DNA of 16,159 bases, from positions 1 to 16,159 of the forward strand of contig JACZYI010000018.1 of NCBI GenBank assembly GCA_022571175.1, read 5' to 3'. This DNA comes from Pseudomonadota bacterium (lineage in GTDB: Bacteria; Pseudomonadota; Alphaproteobacteria; Sphingomonadales; SMXR01). The notes under the pieces were generated by a model. The model worked only from the letters and a program-made list of their open reading frames with translations. It was not told the DNA's origin and ran no database searches. Shown one piece after another: positions 14,229 to 16,159 of the stretch. The first letter of the stretch is position 1. Each line of letters starts with the position of its first letter. The position numbers and the translations under genes are program-made.

Positions 14229-15023
14229 ATGAAGCAATATCTGGATTTACTGAGGCATATTCGAGATGACGGCGTGTTCAAGGGCGACCGCACTGGCACC
14301 GGGACCAGTTCCATATTTGGTCACCAGATGCGCTTTGACCTGGCCGCTGGATTTCCCATGCTCACCACCAAAAAACTCCATCTTCCCTCGATCATTTATG
14401 AGCTCCTGTGGTTTTTAAACGGTGATACCAACATCAAATATCTGAACGATCATGGGGTGCGCATCTGGGATGAGTGGGCGGACAAAGAGGGCGACCTGGG
14501 CCCGGTTTATGGCAAACAATGGCGGCGCTGGGAATGCGCCGATGGCCGGGTCATAGATCAAATGTCTCAAGTCCTTGCCGAGATTAAATCCAACCCCAAT
14601 TCGCGCCGTCTGGTGGTCTCTGCCTGGAATGTGGGGGATGTAACCCAGATGGCGCTGCCACCCTGTCATTGTCTGTTTCAGTTTTATGTGCTCGACGGGC
14701 GGCTGTCCTGCCAGCTTTACCAACGCTCGGCTGATGTCTTTCTGGGCGTGCCCTTCAATATCGCCTCTTACGCCCTTTTGACCCTTATGATGGCCCAGGT
14801 GTCAGGGTTGGAAGCGGGTGAATTTATCCACACTTTCGGCGATGCGCATCTCTATTCCAATCACCAGGAGCAGGCGGACGAGCAACTTGCCCGTGAGCCA
14901 AGACCCTTGCCCACCATGAAAATCAACCCGGAAGTGAGCGATCTCTTTTCCTTCCGCTACGAAGATTTTACCCTCACTGACTATGACCCCCATCCGCTCA
15001 TCAAGGCTAAAGTCGCGGTTTAG
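14229..15023 (+). CDS. thyA: Thymidylate synthase ThyA
   Basis: Converts dUMP to dTMP using methylenetetrahydrofolate; a cytoplasmic homodimer. The 264-aa product has exactly the length of the Escherichia coli enzyme. RTGTGT (21-26) is the phosphate-binding segment and PPCHCLFQFYV (144-154) holds the catalytic Cys146. QLYQRSADVFLGVPFNIASYALL (162-184) forms the nucleotide-binding core, with Asp169 and Asn177, and HTFGDAHLYSNH (201-212) follows. ATG 14229 is chosen because the conserved MKQYLDLLRHI begins there; the frame runs open upstream to 14097, but that extension has no family similarity. GAAGAG just upstream serves as a ribosome-binding site. The usual folA neighbour is absent on this side; a TPR-protein gene follows instead. 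Confidence 0.97.
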   Translation: MKQYLDLLRHIRDDGVFKGDRTGTGTSSIFGHQMRFDLAAGFPMLTTKKLHLPSIIYELLWFLNGDTNIKYLNDHGVRIWDEWADKEGDLGPVYGKQWRRWECADGRVIDQMSQVLAEIKSNPNSRRLVVSAWNVGDVTQMALPPCHCLFQFYVLDGRLSCQLYQRSADVFLGVPFNIASYALLTLMMAQVSGLEAGEFIHTFGDAHLYSNHQEQADEQLAREPRPLPTMKINPEVSDLFSFRYEDFTLTDYDPHPLIKAKVAV

Positions 15024-15062
15024 GGGGTGTAACTGGCCCAAGGACTCGCCTTTAGGGGGTGT
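15019..15062 (+). repeat. 12-bp direct repeat flanking the thyA stop
   Basis: TTTAGGGGGTGT occurs at 15019-15030 (where it includes the thyA stop codon) and again at 15051-15062, 32 bases apart. The 20 bases between are unrelated, so this is a short interspersed repeat that may reflect slippage or a small local duplication. Confidence 0.6.
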
Positions 15063-15080
15063 GTAGGTTAGTTTTCTGCC

Positions 15081-16159
15081 ATGAGTTGGTTCAAAGATTC
15101 CGAAGGTTGGGCAAAACATCTGCACAATCGCTTTGTGTTGGTGGCGTTCCTGACCCTGACGATAGTTGCCTCGGTTGCGGGGTTATCACTTACCAGCGCG
15201 TTCGAAAATTTTCCAGAATGGGCGCAAATTCTTTTCTATTTTAGCCCCATTATTTTTGCGATGGTGGCCCTGTTTTGGTGGCTTAAGGGGGCCGAAGATT
15301 TCAACGGGAGCGATGAAGATGAAATTCGCATCTTTTTGGCGCAGCGGCACCCGGAATTGTTAGCGGAATGGGTGAAGCGCAAAATCGTTCCGGTCGACGC
15401 ACATCTTCAAATAGAAACGGTTTCGAGCGGACCCGAAAACCAAGACCTCACGGAGGTCATGTCTGCTCTTGGTGAGCAGGCTGAGGAACAACCAGCTCTC
15501 GTGGGTGCTGCTTTAAAGGCACTAGAGCAAGGCAAGATTGATCGGGCAGAAGCACTTTTTGAGACAATCATTGAGGACGAAGAACTGGCGGTTAATGATC
15601 GCGCAGCCGCTGCCGTTCATTTGGGGGCATTACGCTTTCATAGTGATACCCAGGGCGCACTTGAGGCCTTCGAAATGGCGCTAGAGCTTGACCCAGAAGA
15701 TTTGCAAGCCCGAATCCAAATGGGTAATTTACTTAGACGTATTGGCAGAATCGAGGATGCAGAGACTGCCTATAGGCAGGTTTTGTTAGCAACCGAGAAA
15801 AGCGCTAACAGCCAAGGGCAGGCTGCAGCGTTGGGCAGCCTCGGAAACATATACAGCACCCGCGGCGAACTGGGCCGGTCTGAGGAGATGCATGAAAAGG
15901 CACTGGTGCTGAATAAAGAACTGGGCCGTAAGGATGGCATGGCAAATAACTATGGCAACCTCGGCAATCTATACATCACCCGCGGCGAACTGGGCCGGTC
16001 TGAGGAGATGCATGAAAAGGCACTGGTGCTGAATAAAGAACTGGGCCGCAAGGAAGGCATGGCAAACAACTATGGCAACCTCGGAATTATATACAACACC
16101 CGCGGTGAACTGGACCGGGCTGAGGAGATGCATGAAAAGGCACTGGATATTGAAGAGGA
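15081..16159 (+). CDS. Membrane-anchored TPR-repeat protein, 3' end beyond the window
   Basis: An open frame from ATG 15081 runs off the right edge (359 complete codons). The N-terminus MSWFKDSEGWAKHLHNR leads into two hydrophobic helices (about residues 19-38 and 49-67) with a short acidic loop. An acidic and charged linker follows, then helical repeats from about residue 137: single TPR-like units (ALEAFEMALELDPEDLQARIQMGNLLRRIGR), then kinesin-light-chain-type TPRs of 40 residues with the core RGELGRSEEMHEKAL from about residue 250. Topology by the charge rule puts the TPR domain in the cytoplasm. TPR scaffolds bind partner proteins; the partner is unknown. The ribosome-binding site is weak. 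The gene follows thyA by 57 bases. Confidence 0.88.
   Translation, partial: MSWFKDSEGWAKHLHNRFVLVAFLTLTIVASVAGLSLTSAFENFPEWAQILFYFSPIIFAMVALFWWLKGAEDFNGSDEDEIRIFLAQRHPELLAEWVKRKIVPVDAHLQIETVSSGPENQDLTEVMSALGEQAEEQPALVGAALKALEQGKIDRAEALFETIIEDEELAVNDRAAAAVHLGALRFHSDTQGALEAFEMALELDPEDLQARIQMGNLLRRIGRIEDAETAYRQVLLATEKSANSQGQAAALGSLGNIYSTRGELGRSEEMHEKALVLNKELGRKDGMANNYGNLGNLYITRGELGRSEEMHEKALVLNKELGRKEGMANNYGNLGIIYNTRGELDRAEEMHEKALDIEE
15841..16159 (+). repeat. 120-bp tandem coding repeats (40-residue TPR units)
   Basis: Units at 15841-15960 and 15961-16080 differ at 7 of 120 positions by hand count. The third unit (16081-16159, cut by the edge) is clearly the same sequence but more diverged, mainly after the MHEKAL motif. 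The period is exactly 120 bases with no frame change. The 60 bases before 15841 are only weakly similar, so the homogeneous array starts there. Confidence 0.92.

Overview
This window reads as ordinary chromosome from an alphaproteobacterium. The main evidence is a circularly permuted, two-piece tmRNA gene on the minus strand with an ANDN-type tag. An alpha-type SspB adaptor with a C-terminal ClpX-binding tail, PrmA and PcrA/UvrD of alphaproteobacterial style, and generally moderate GC by eye agree with this. I cannot name a genus. No insertion sequence, CRISPR array, prophage or tRNA gene was seen.

Layout. At 61-4450 a minus-strand run encodes a hotdog-fold thioesterase, a secreted pentapeptide-repeat protein, a UvrD/PcrA helicase and the ribosomal protein L11 methyltransferase PrmA; the last two are separated by one base. 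Divergently, 4597-8175 encodes a large AsmA-family envelope protein. It converges on a small ribbon-helix-helix protein (8190-8411, minus). At 8538-9778 a plus-strand operon follows: an ArsR-type repressor, an SRPBCC/AHSA1 protein that carries a frameshift near its C-terminus, and a secreted NTF2-like (SnoaL/DUF4440-type) protein. Its last stop overlaps the stop of fumC (9775-11175, minus).

Upstream of fumC on the same strand lie sspB (11226-11813), two tandem paralogous small secreted proteins of unknown function (11936-12640), and the permuted ssrA gene for tmRNA (about 12786-13155). A type II haloacid-dehalogenase-like protein (13282-14010, minus) follows. thyA (14229-15023) is divergent from it. 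The window ends inside a membrane-anchored TPR protein (from 15081) whose repeats are almost identical 120-bp units.

How the parts connect. tmRNA tags stalled nascent chains, and SspB delivers ssrA-tagged proteins to ClpXP, so the tagging RNA and its degradation adaptor lie about 1 kb apart on one strand with the two unknown secreted paralogs between them. The helicase and PrmA are housekeeping genes that are probably co-transcribed. The ArsR/SRPBCC/NTF2 operon looks self-contained, with a perfect 12-bp palindrome between its promoter and first start codon.

The most interesting items are the tmRNA with its short 11-residue tag and duplicated pseudoknot-like elements, the uncharacterised paralog pair beside it, the frameshift in the SRPBCC gene, and the homogenised TPR repeats at the right edge. 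I did not find a clearly new multi-gene system.
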